Of a stretch of 64,000 nucleotides of DNA, positions 35,557 through 43,727 are shown piece by piece; the first letter of the stretch is position 1; each line of letters opens with the position of its first letter. A model generated the notes under the pieces. The model did not search any database. It had not been told where the DNA came from and saw only the letters and a program-made list of their open reading frames with translations. Where the stretch lies: the NCBI GenBank assembly GCA_900539175.1, contig UQAW01000004.1, positions 1 to 64,000 on the forward strand. The letters run 5' to 3'. Source of the stretch: an uncultured Lachnospiraceae bacterium. GTDB taxonomy: Bacteria; Bacillota; Clostridia; Lachnospirales; Lachnospiraceae. A program made the translations under genes and the position numbers.

Positions 35557-38500
35557 ATGAAGCAAAAAGTGAAACGCTTACTTAGTGTGGTTCTGGCTTT
35601 TTTGATGGTAGTTGGGATTATGCCATTTAGTGGGTTGGAGAAAGTAAAGGCAGCCACACCAAGCACTATTTATCTTAATGCAAGTAATAAAGATTTTGAT
35701 ACGTCAGGTGCAACTTTTAGCATTACAGTGTCCGGAAATGGTCAAGCAAATCAAACTATCGCTATGACTAAGGTTGCAGGTACGGAGCATTATTATCAGG
35801 CTGCTATTCCGAACGGTTATACACATATTATGTTTAATCGTTGTGACTCGTCAGGTCAAACTGGCTGGGGAAATCTAAATAATGCTAATGGGTGGCCGCA
35901 GCTCCCGACAGACGGAAAAAATTGCTATACGCCGACAGAGTATAATCAAAATGGTACATGGTCTACATACAACGGCGGCAGTGTGACTCCGACAATAACA
36001 CCAACACCGACACCATCCGGAGATGCCAGACGTATCTATTTTGACACGACAAATTATCTGCCGAATGGTTGGGGCAATGCATATATTCATCTGAGTTCAG
36101 CAGATGAAAATTTACCGGATATTGATGTGGCAATGTCTAAAGAGAAAGACGGAATTTTCTATTATGACGTACCAGCAGGGTATGACGGCGTTGTTTTTCG
36201 GCCTAATCAAAATGGATGGGACGGACAAACGCCAGGAGGTATGAAGATTCCGGATGCACCGACGAATATTTATAAGTGTACACAGTTTAGCAAGATTACT
36301 ACTGGTGAGTGGAGTGTGTATGGCAACAATGAGAATGCTGACAACAACTTTCCGTCTGGTGTAACCGGTAAGGCGACATTCTTTGATTTGTATACGGATA
36401 CGGAGATTAAGGGAAGTACGGAGTACTATGGTTTGGAAAACTGGACTTACCGGGTATATCAGGGTAGTGGATATACAAATGTAAGTGCCAGTGAGGGTCG
36501 CAGCTTTACTTCTATCGGACGTGCGTTTACAAAGAAGGTAAATCCTGCCATTGCCAACTATTGGAGTGGTAAAAATTCAAGTGTATATCCACTGTATTTC
36601 GGAAACTTCCAGCCGTATTATATGGTTGAGCCTGAAAATCCAGATGCCAACAGTGTTTTTTGTATCGATCCATGGTGGATAAGTTCCAATAATTATAAGG
36701 ATGGTTCTAATAACTTTTACAGATGGGGATATATGAATGACGTTCATAGCGTAAGGAACTTTAGTTGGTTCCTGAATCGTTCCGCAGATATTCCCAGCAC
36801 TGACAATTCGGACAAATATGGAGCTGTTGTACAAGGGCTTGTTAACGATACTTTGAATAGTGACGGCAATATAATGGCTAAGGATACAAATGTTGTATTG
36901 CCGCAGTTTAATCCAGAGTTTTATCAGAAGAATCCTTCGGTTGGTAAGATGTATCCAACTATGGAGTTTCCATTTGTTATCCGTAAAATAAATAATGCAA
37001 ATTATTATCAGTTTGACAGTGGAGTAGGCGGTTCATCGAACCATGATACGGTTCGTATGAACAGCAGCGGAACAGCGCTTACTTACTACAGTGACGATGC
37101 CAATGTAGTATATGGTCTTACATCAGAAGGGAAGAGAACTCCGGGCTTTTTCCCGCTCAATAGTCCAAGTGACAGTACTGGCGAACGTTATGACGGTTCA
37201 GGTAATAAGTTGAACTATGGTTTCGGTATGAAACTGGAAATTGACTTTACTATGGACTCAGATGGTATGGTTAAGGATTTAAGCGGTAACCGTATCCCGG
37301 CGACCTTTGAGTTCTCCGGAGACGATGATGTATGGATCTTTGTTGACGGCAAGTTAGCTTTGGATTTGGGTGGTGACCATGGCGTTGCCCAGGGTAAACT
37401 GGACTTCTCCCAGAATAAAGCAGTAGTTCAATATGTGAAGACCTTGAGTGGAAATTCCACTGCATCAGGTGCAGTTGCAGTGGAAAACAATTATGCTGAC
37501 AAGGATTATAGTAATAAGAACGCTCAGGTGTCTGAAAATGTGAACCTTAATGTCAATGGAAACAATAGTACAACGTTCCAGATTGATAAATCAGATCCAG
37601 CAAAAGTTCATAAGCTTACAATTTTTTATGAAGAACGTGGTATGTTTGAATCCAACTTTAAAGCGACCTTTAACCTGGAACAGCCGACAGTGCTGAAGAC
37701 AACCAACCAAATAAATGTTGACAATGTTAACCCAGGACTTCAGGAAGCGGCAGAAGCAGCGGCTAAAAATGATAGTTTTACTTTTAATATCACAGATAAA
37801 AACGGAAATTCCGTAGGATCAAAGGAATATACAACACAGGATGGCCAGAAGGTTTCCTTTAACGGCAGTATGACAATTAACGATGGTCAGTCAGCAACAT
37901 TTACCAAGCAATTTGACCGTGCTTCGGAATTGAAGCTTGCACAAAATGAAAATAATCGTTATAATACATCTTGGGTTATGTCTGAATTTTCGGATTCTGG
38001 TTTGGAAAGTCCGATTGCGGCCTCTTATCAGGACGGACGGAAGTCTTTGGTGACCAGTGACAGCCGTGTTGAGAATCAGGTAAATGATGCGTTCAAACTG
38101 GAAAATAAGGATAATGGTGCTGACCAGGGCGTTCCTGCAAAAGTTCAGATTGATTACGTTCAGAGTCCGAAAACGGGTGGTTTTGCTGTAAAAAAAGAAT
38201 TGGAAGATGGGCTTACTTCCAATGAAGTTTTTGAATTTTCCGTAAAATTTTCCAATGTTTTTGGCGGCGGAAGCGCTGAAGCAGCATATGATCTTGTTTA
38301 TGATATCTATACAGACAATGGAACTTCCAGTGAGATTGTCCGAAAGGACGTTCCGGCAGCGGGCGGTACCGTGCGCATCAGAGCCGGTCAGCTTGCTCTT
38401 ATTAAAGGAATACCGATTGGTACAAACTATAAAGTCGTAGAAACAGAAAAAGTAGGATATATGGTGACAGATCTTAATACGACGAACCATAACGATACGA

Positions 38501-41091
38501 ATATCAGCAGTAACGTAGCAACGGGTACTATAACAGCCACTGTTACAGCCGATGAGAGTGAAGATGTCGATCGGTTTGTTTACACCAACGGTGTTAAGAC
38601 AACAAAGGATTCTTTCCTGGTTGAAACTGGAAAAACAAATACATTGTCCGTAATTCCGAGAGAAGATACAGACGGTACTTTGACTGGTGATCTGGAAGAA
38701 ATCAGTAAAAGCTGGAATGATTCCAAAGCTGCGAAAAAGGGACTCGTATTTGTGGTTGACGGCAATCTTAAGATGACAGACGGAAAGCCGGATGCAAGTG
38801 TTGAGATAGATGGTGTGACCTATACGGTTAGTAATGATCCTCAGCGGGGAACCCCTGTTCTTACTGTTACACCAAAGGGTGATGCAGTGGAAGGGAAAGA
38901 TACCGTTACCGTTCAGTATCAACTGGTTGAACTCAATGAAGACGGAACGGTGAAATACAATACAGTTCCGGATCCTGATGAACCGGATGCTACAATTCAG
39001 GAATTGGCGAAGATAACTCCTGTCATTACAACAACCAATTATCTCTATAAAGCTAACGGGGACATCTATGTTTTGGACTACGGTCTGAATGTGAATCTGG
39101 CTAATAAGACAGCAAATAAGGATGGCATGTTTGAAAACGATAAGTTTGCGAATCCAAGCCTGACAGGTACAACAAGCACTTATTGGAATACGGCAGCAGG
39201 TGAGAATAAAGCAACTGCCAGTGCAGATACTACGGTGTCTCAGAATATAAAAGCCGTTACTGGTATGTATGGAACGATAACACCTACAGACACGGCCAAT
39301 AGTTATGCAATCAGTGATACCGTAAATCCGACTGTAACCTATTCGATGAATAAATTCATGGATGGTAAGGATTATTATAACTATGGTGTTATGCTGAAAA
39401 GATCGGCTGATATCAAGGATAATCAGACTTCCAACCGTTTCCGCCTGCATGTGACATCGGATGTTACGATAATGCCGGCAAGTGTGGTTTACTATGAGGA
39501 TAACTTCAATGCCGGAGCAGATACTAATGACAGCAGTATGAAGATTGTCTATACAGGAGATAATACAACAGCAGGAACATCCTTAGATCTTGTTCAGAGC
39601 AATGGTCAAATTGAACAATACGGTCATGATGATGCCTATAACACAGTTGGTAATCAGCAGGACAGCGGCGGAAGTTCAACGATGCTGACTGCAAATGGTT
39701 ACAATACCAAGGCAATTTTCACCTTTACCGGCACCGGATTTGACATTCTTGCACGTACCACCACAGAGACAGCAGGTATTGTGTACAGCATTGAAAAATA
39801 TGATTCAAGTACTGGTAAGTATTCGTTCTTTAGAATGGGTGCAGTTGATACCTATTATATAAATGGCGCTTTGTATCAGCTTCCGGTTATTCATGAAGAA
39901 GGTATGGCGCATGGTACCTACCGTGTGACTCTGGGTATTAAGCAGACAGGTAATCTTCTTATTACAAAAGATGAAGCTGGAAATGTAATTAAAACAGAGG
40001 ATAGCAGAAAGTACGTTGTTTATCTGGACGGTATCCGCATCTATAATCCGTTAGGTGAAAGCGGAGATCAGGCATATATTGCAAGCGAGCAGGATGTTAC
40101 GGTTTCTGAGATACCGGGATTGATTGCAGGTGATGGTACTGTTACAGACAAAGGTATGATTGACGAAGAAGGTAATATAATCAACAGTCAGGTTGTTGAC
40201 GGCGCAACGGCAGCGATTGCTTCTTATGGTCCCGATGATAATGGCGTTATGGGTCTGTTACCACTCGGCACTACATGGGGTGAGGTGTCGACAGAGGATT
40301 CATCCGCTCCCAGTGAGTCGGTTTTGACATACCTGAATGCCGGTCCGAACAATGAGTTATATCTGGATGAGTCGGCAGCGTTGGCTTTTGTAGTAAAAGC
40401 AACGGATGCTGTCAATACACTGCAGATTGAAGCAAAGTTAGTGGATGTCCAGGGAACGGAAAATTTTCAGGAATCCAGTGGCCTGAAGCTGCGTGCGTTA
40501 AGTAATAAGAGCGGATCTGTGGAAGAAAAGACGATTGATACCGTTTATTCATCTACAGCAATGTATTACAGAATCCCGGTTGAAGAATGTATTTCATTGG
40601 GCGGAGGCTATTATCTGGTTGCAATTTTGGGAAATTCAGATTTGGAGGAAGGCGGTTCACATGTATTGTCATTCTCTAATTTGAAACACAAAAATTACAC
40701 GCTTGGAAGTCCATATGATACCAAAGAATATGATGCGAGTGGCTACCTTGCAGCAAATGCGGAAATATCAAATAACTTTGTGTCAGTGAATCTTAAAACA
40801 GGTCTGAAGAAGAACACATGGCAAAGTTTTAATGATCATAGTGTTACATTGACCAAAAATGTATTTGGTGAGGGGAACGACCCGGTATTTACCATGTATT
40901 ATATGAGGGCTGACGGTGAAAAAGTAAAGCTTTCTGTAACAGCGAAGAAAGTAAGTGATGATGATAAGACGTATCAATTACGGTTTAAAACACCGAATGC
41001 AAAGGGAAATTTCCCGGTTGAAATTCATTATGTCATTGATGGTGTGGAGTCTGGCGACTATATTTCAACGACAATGAAAGTGACAAAATAA
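35557..41091 (+). CDS. Giant secreted fibro-slime domain protein
   Basis: A 1844-residue secreted protein with a signal peptide (1-32). Two starch-binding-like modules (about 33-140 and 158-260) are joined by a TPTITPTPTPS linker. The fibro-slime/PA14-like domain (about 440-705) has the hallmark FSGDDDVWIFVDGKLALDLG near 585-605. A pilin-like, isopeptide-type domain (about 870-1015) contains FAVKKELEDG and YKVVETEKVGYMV. Further beta domains fill the rest to residue 1844. There is no LPxTG, SLH or membrane anchor at the C-terminus (ISTTMKVTK), so release or non-covalent attachment is likely. The 84-residue precursor-like gene follows within 15 bp, which ties it to the PqqD/HprK set. Confidence 0.85.
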   Translation: MKQKVKRLLSVVLAFLMVVGIMPFSGLEKVKAATPSTIYLNASNKDFDTSGATFSITVSGNGQANQTIAMTKVAGTEHYYQAAIPNGYTHIMFNRCDSSGQTGWGNLNNANGWPQLPTDGKNCYTPTEYNQNGTWSTYNGGSVTPTITPTPTPSGDARRIYFDTTNYLPNGWGNAYIHLSSADENLPDIDVAMSKEKDGIFYYDVPAGYDGVVFRPNQNGWDGQTPGGMKIPDAPTNIYKCTQFSKITTGEWSVYGNNENADNNFPSGVTGKATFFDLYTDTEIKGSTEYYGLENWTYRVYQGSGYTNVSASEGRSFTSIGRAFTKKVNPAIANYWSGKNSSVYPLYFGNFQPYYMVEPENPDANSVFCIDPWWISSNNYKDGSNNFYRWGYMNDVHSVRNFSWFLNRSADIPSTDNSDKYGAVVQGLVNDTLNSDGNIMAKDTNVVLPQFNPEFYQKNPSVGKMYPTMEFPFVIRKINNANYYQFDSGVGGSSNHDTVRMNSSGTALTYYSDDANVVYGLTSEGKRTPGFFPLNSPSDSTGERYDGSGNKLNYGFGMKLEIDFTMDSDGMVKDLSGNRIPATFEFSGDDDVWIFVDGKLALDLGGDHGVAQGKLDFSQNKAVVQYVKTLSGNSTASGAVAVENNYADKDYSNKNAQVSENVNLNVNGNNSTTFQIDKSDPAKVHKLTIFYEERGMFESNFKATFNLEQPTVLKTTNQINVDNVNPGLQEAAEAAAKNDSFTFNITDKNGNSVGSKEYTTQDGQKVSFNGSMTINDGQSATFTKQFDRASELKLAQNENNRYNTSWVMSEFSDSGLESPIAASYQDGRKSLVTSDSRVENQVNDAFKLENKDNGADQGVPAKVQIDYVQSPKTGGFAVKKELEDGLTSNEVFEFSVKFSNVFGGGSAEAAYDLVYDIYTDNGTSSEIVRKDVPAAGGTVRIRAGQLALIKGIPIGTNYKVVETEKVGYMVTDLNTTNHNDTNISSNVATGTITATVTADESEDVDRFVYTNGVKTTKDSFLVETGKTNTLSVIPREDTDGTLTGDLEEISKSWNDSKAAKKGLVFVVDGNLKMTDGKPDASVEIDGVTYTVSNDPQRGTPVLTVTPKGDAVEGKDTVTVQYQLVELNEDGTVKYNTVPDPDEPDATIQELAKITPVITTTNYLYKANGDIYVLDYGLNVNLANKTANKDGMFENDKFANPSLTGTTSTYWNTAAGENKATASADTTVSQNIKAVTGMYGTITPTDTANSYAISDTVNPTVTYSMNKFMDGKDYYNYGVMLKRSADIKDNQTSNRFRLHVTSDVTIMPASVVYYEDNFNAGADTNDSSMKIVYTGDNTTAGTSLDLVQSNGQIEQYGHDDAYNTVGNQQDSGGSSTMLTANGYNTKAIFTFTGTGFDILARTTTETAGIVYSIEKYDSSTGKYSFFRMGAVDTYYINGALYQLPVIHEEGMAHGTYRVTLGIKQTGNLLITKDEAGNVIKTEDSRKYVVYLDGIRIYNPLGESGDQAYIASEQDVTVSEIPGLIAGDGTVTDKGMIDEEGNIINSQVVDGATAAIASYGPDDNGVMGLLPLGTTWGEVSTEDSSAPSESVLTYLNAGPNNELYLDESAALAFVVKATDAVNTLQIEAKLVDVQGTENFQESSGLKLRALSNKSGSVEEKTIDTVYSSTAMYYRIPVEECISLGGGYYLVAILGNSDLEEGGSHVLSFSNLKHKNYTLGSPYDTKEYDASGYLAANAEISNNFVSVNLKTGLKKNTWQSFNDHSVTLTKNVFGEGNDPVFTMYYMRADGEKVKLSVTAKKVSDDDKTYQLRFKTPNAKGNFPVEIHYVIDGVESGDYISTTMKVTK

Positions 41092-41106
41092 GGAGGGCGG
41101 TAAACA

Positions 41107-41361
41107 ATGAAGAATCTTTATGAAAAGCCGGCAGTGTTGGTAGAGAATTTCACGTTGTCTGAAAACATTGCCTCATGTGATCCAAGCTTTTCGAATAATA
41201 TGAATGTTGAGGATTTAATCGCTGATGTGCAGGGATTTACCGGTTATTTTACTAATGAATACGGCTGTATGAATATGGCGGATTCGAACGTTGACTATAT
41301 GACACCGAATGGTCAGAAGTTATGTTATCATACCAGTTCGGCTGTTGTATTTTCTTCTTAA
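41107..41361 (+). CDS. 84-residue small protein, candidate RiPP-like precursor
   Basis: An 84-residue protein with no membrane helix or signal peptide. The N-terminus reads MKNLYEKPAVLVENF: Y5-E6-K7-P8 fits the YxxP element that lasso leaders use to bind the B1/RRE protein. Three Cys lie at 24, 54 and 73, in SC, GC and LCY contexts. The C-terminus is VVFSS; HprK-like kinases of lasso clusters phosphorylate the C-terminal Ser of their precursor. It has AGGAGGGCGG upstream, lies 15 bp after the fibro-slime gene, and is followed by a terminator and the kinase gene. It is longer than usual lasso precursors (about 40-50). Function is inferred, not known. Confidence 0.7.
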   Translation: MKNLYEKPAVLVENFTLSENIASCDPSFSNNMNVEDLIADVQGFTGYFTNEYGCMNMADSNVDYMTPNGQKLCYHTSSAVVFSS

Positions 41362-41372
41362 CAAAAATCTGT

Positions 41373-41378
41373 TATAAT
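41373..41378 (+). promoter_or_regulatory. Candidate -10 element overlapping a terminator, for hprK-like gene
   Basis: TGT followed by TATAAT at 41373-41378 is an extended -10 whose last bases overlap the terminator stem. It could drive the HprK-like gene independently. No good -35 is seen. Confidence 0.35.
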
Positions 41379-41409
41379 AGTGCGGGCAAAGTTTGCCCGC
41401 ACTATTTTT
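41377..41409 (+). terminator. Terminator between the small protein and the kinase
   Basis: A perfect 14-bp stem (41377-41390 with 41392-41405) followed by a T-run. It ends the fibro-slime/precursor transcript. Confidence 0.85.
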
Positions 41410-41424
41410 ATATCAAGGAGTATT

Positions 41425-42294
41425 ATGTACAATTATTTTTTTGAAATAGCAAAGTTGGTGTTTGAAATTACTTCCCCTGCACCGATTGCGTTTTTACCCT
41501 GCATGGAGCCATTTCGAATAGAGGATTCACAAAATATTGACTTGTATTATCATGTGAAAATAGAGAAATTGCCAATTGAGGTTCAGGATACCATATCAAA
41601 AGGGGATCTCTCTATTTTAAATCAGGCGGGGCGCTTTGTCAGAATCAGGCATGTTCCGGTCAATGGTCAAAGTAAACCAACCTTTCTGTGCCCATTAGAA
41701 CAAGAGGGACAGTACGAATTATATGTACCGAAAAGCATGATGAAAGATGGTCAGCTTTTTCATGGTCTGCAAATTTGGAATTTCCTTGCACCTGAGGAGG
41801 GAGTGCTTGCTCATCAGGCTTTTATACTGCATTCTTCTTTCGTTGTCTGGCATGGACAGGGCATTCTTTTTACTGCCCCTTCCGGTACGGGAAAATCTAC
41901 ACAGGCTGATTTGTGGGAGCAATATGAGGATGCAGATATTTATAACGGTGACCGCACAATTGTCCGCAGGATCAATGGCAGTTATTATGGCTTCGGTTCA
42001 CCATATGCAGGTTCTTCCGGGATTTACCGCAATGAGTCTGCGCCCATTTGTGCAATTGTAGTATTGACGCAGGCTCCCGAAAATCAAATATGGAGGTTGA
42101 GGGGAAAACAGGCGTTTTTACCATTGTTTCGGGAAACATTGGCGAATACATGGAATCCTGCCTATATGGAGTCGATGACGGATTTGCTGTTGGATGCTGC
42201 TGTAACGATACCAGTTTTTCATCTGGCCTGCCGTCCTGACCGGGATGCAGTGGATCTTGTGAAAAAAACTTTATTATCTTGTGCAAAGTGGTAG
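41425..42294 (+). CDS. HprK-like P-loop kinase
   Basis: A 289-residue protein. I use ATG 41425 because AAGGAG at 41415-41420 is ideal and the upstream open frame (from 41380) lies inside the terminator stem. The HPr-kinase-like P-loop GILFTAPSGTGKST sits near residues 147-159, followed by IYNGDRTIVRR and GSPYAGSSGIYRN. The N-terminal about 130 residues are the variable domain of HprK-related proteins. It lacks the signature of true HPr kinase/phosphorylase and is far shorter in its catalytic tail. In lasso clusters such enzymes phosphorylate the precursor C-terminal Ser. The Ser-Ser end of the 84-residue protein next door is a likely target. Confidence 0.87.
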   Translation: MYNYFFEIAKLVFEITSPAPIAFLPCMEPFRIEDSQNIDLYYHVKIEKLPIEVQDTISKGDLSILNQAGRFVRIRHVPVNGQSKPTFLCPLEQEGQYELYVPKSMMKDGQLFHGLQIWNFLAPEEGVLAHQAFILHSSFVVWHGQGILFTAPSGTGKSTQADLWEQYEDADIYNGDRTIVRRINGSYYGFGSPYAGSSGIYRNESAPICAIVVLTQAPENQIWRLRGKQAFLPLFRETLANTWNPAYMESMTDLLLDAAVTIPVFHLACRPDRDAVDLVKKTLLSCAKW

Positions 42295-42480
42295 TTTTTT
42301 GAATTCCAGCAGCTTCCCCATCTTCCTATACAATACATCATCCAAAGTGGTAATTTCCAAATCATCAGGATTCGTATAGCTGGTTTGGTTCAGTGCGTTA
42401 TAAAGCTCCAGAATGCTTTGGTTGTCAGAAAATAAAAGACGGATAGTTCTTTGAAATATTGTACATCTGTTATATAACAA
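42290..42480 (-). pseudogene. Fragment of a PD-(D/E)XK (Rpn-type) transposase-associated nuclease
   Basis: On the minus strand an open stretch reads RLLFSDNQSILELYNALN and TNPDDLEITTLDDVLYRKMG. This is the start of the Rpn/PD-(D/E)XK nuclease family abundant in Lachnospiraceae. The frame then loses similarity and stops, so about 75 percent of the gene is missing. It overlaps the last bases of the HprK-like gene and is probably inert. Confidence 0.6.
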
Positions 42481-42777
42481 AAGTGAGTAAAAGGTCGATA
42501 TTTCCAGAAAAACAATTATTTAGAAGGTTATGAAATAAGATCCATTGTCTGTAGTTCTGATTTTTGTTATAATAAGCGAAAGTAGTTTCTCTATATAGTT
42601 TTACAGAAGGGACTCTATGTGGAGAAAAGGAAAGAAAAACAAAACCAAAGGGGAATTTGTCTGGTTCACAGCAGCATGAGGATGCAATTTTTTGGCGATG
42701 AACGTCTGTTCTGTCTGAGCGTTGGAGGAAAAGATTAAGGCGGTGGAATAAGAATAGAACAAGGGGAGGAGTAAAAC
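42295..42777 (+). other. Gene-poor stretch: transposase remnant and promoter
   Basis: Apart from the minus-strand nuclease fragment, this stretch holds a promoter at 42545-42573 and a leader of about 200 bases without a convincing ORF before the 48-residue ORF at 42778. Confidence 0.4.
42545..42573 (+). promoter_or_regulatory. Promoter of the sortase operon
   Basis: TTGTCT at 42545-42550, 17 bases, TATAAT at 42568-42573, also an extended -10 (TGT before it). Confidence 0.55.
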
Positions 42778-42924
42778 GTGGATAAATGCTATAAATCGTG
42801 GCAGTTTGGCATTGATTTTCTATTATTATGGTGTTATGCTAATGATATTAAGGGATTTCTTTCGAATGGTCCGGATAAATTAGCAGAGCGTGGAGTTCTG
42901 AAAGAAAGGCAGAATGAGAGATGA
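42778..42924 (+). CDS. Small protein, 48 residues, translationally coupled to sortase
   Basis: GTG 42778 to TGA 42924 encodes 48 residues with a hydrophobic middle (FGIDFLLLWCY, about residues 10-20), then a charged C-terminus ending in KERQNER. The ribosome site is strong: AAGGGGAGGAG at 42761-42771. Its TGA overlaps the ATG of the sortase gene (ATGA), so translation of the sortase probably depends on it. It has no family I recognise. It may be a genuine small membrane-associated partner or only a coupling leader. Confidence 0.5.
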   Translation: MDKCYKSWQFGIDFLLLWCYANDIKGFLSNGPDKLAERGVLKERQNER

Positions 42925-43715
42925 AAAATAAAAAAGTATTCTGGAGGACGTTGTTGGTTATTTCCCTGACAGGCGGTATCTGCTGTATGGGATTTGTTAC
43001 CTGGTATCTGTATCAGGATTATCAGGCACGGAAAACATACGAAGATATTCGGGAAACAGTGGAGACAGAGCAGCCACCTGTGGATAACGAAGAGAATCAA
43101 GGATCAGAAGGAGAGGAAGCACAACTTCCGGATGATGTTTTTCAGAGTTCCGATAATCCCATTGATTTCGTGAAACTTCAGGAGATTAATCCGGATATCT
43201 ATGCATGGATCCGGATTCCCGATACGCAGATTGATTATCCGATTGCGCAGCGGGCTGGGGATGACGGTTATTATCTGCATCATGATATGTATGGAGAAGA
43301 CAGATTTGCAGGATGTATCTATACGGAGGACTGCAACAGCCGTGAATTTACAGATCCCAATACCGTAATCTACGGGCACAATATGAAGAATGGATCTATG
43401 TTCCGGGGGCTACATCAGTTTGCAGACAGTTCGTTCTTTCAGGAACATCAGTATGTCTATATCTACACGCCGGATGAAGTGCTGGTATACCGGATATTTG
43501 CGGCGTATCTCTATGATGACCGGCATATTATGAATTCTTTTGATTTTAATGATAAAGACGTATTTTCACAATATCTTGATGATATCTATAATGTCCGGGC
43601 GATGAATGCCAATATCAGGGAGGATGTCCGGGTCACAGCAGATAATAAAATTATTACACTGGCAACCTGCTACGGCGGAGATTCCCGTTTTCTGGTGCAG
43701 GCGGTCCTAAATTAA
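42921..43715 (+). CDS. srtB: Class B sortase
   Basis: A 264-residue sortase with an N-terminal membrane anchor (about residues 10-30), an acidic linker (about 36-70) and the sortase fold. Catalytic residues: His153 in VIYGHNM, Cys250 in TLATCYGG and an Arg at about 256 in DSRFLVQA. The DTQIDYPIAQ stretch and the extra N-terminal helices fit class B. Sortases cleave a sorting signal and join the protein to the wall. Clostridioides difficile SrtB prefers (S/P)PxTG, and the small protein at 45110 ends in an APKTG-type signal, a likely substrate. Confidence 0.92.
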   Translation: MKNKKVFWRTLLVISLTGGICCMGFVTWYLYQDYQARKTYEDIRETVETEQPPVDNEENQGSEGEEAQLPDDVFQSSDNPIDFVKLQEINPDIYAWIRIPDTQIDYPIAQRAGDDGYYLHHDMYGEDRFAGCIYTEDCNSREFTDPNTVIYGHNMKNGSMFRGLHQFADSSFFQEHQYVYIYTPDEVLVYRIFAAYLYDDRHIMNSFDFNDKDVFSQYLDDIYNVRAMNANIREDVRVTADNKIITLATCYGGDSRFLVQAVLN

Positions 43716-43727
43716 GGGATGAATGCA

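Noticed and set aside
37891..39450. 519-residue minus-strand ORF inside the fibro-slime gene
   Set aside because: It lies entirely antisense to a clear coding sequence with recognisable domains. Its composition is that of a shadow of Thr/Asn-rich beta sequence.
41380..41424. Earlier start for the HprK-like gene
   Set aside because: These codons lie in the terminator stem and have no SD, whereas ATG 41425 has an ideally spaced AAGGAG.
30508..42294. Complete lasso-peptide cluster
   Set aside because: No asparagine-synthetase-like cyclase, transglutaminase-like protease or typical short precursor was found in the window, so a full lasso call is not supported.
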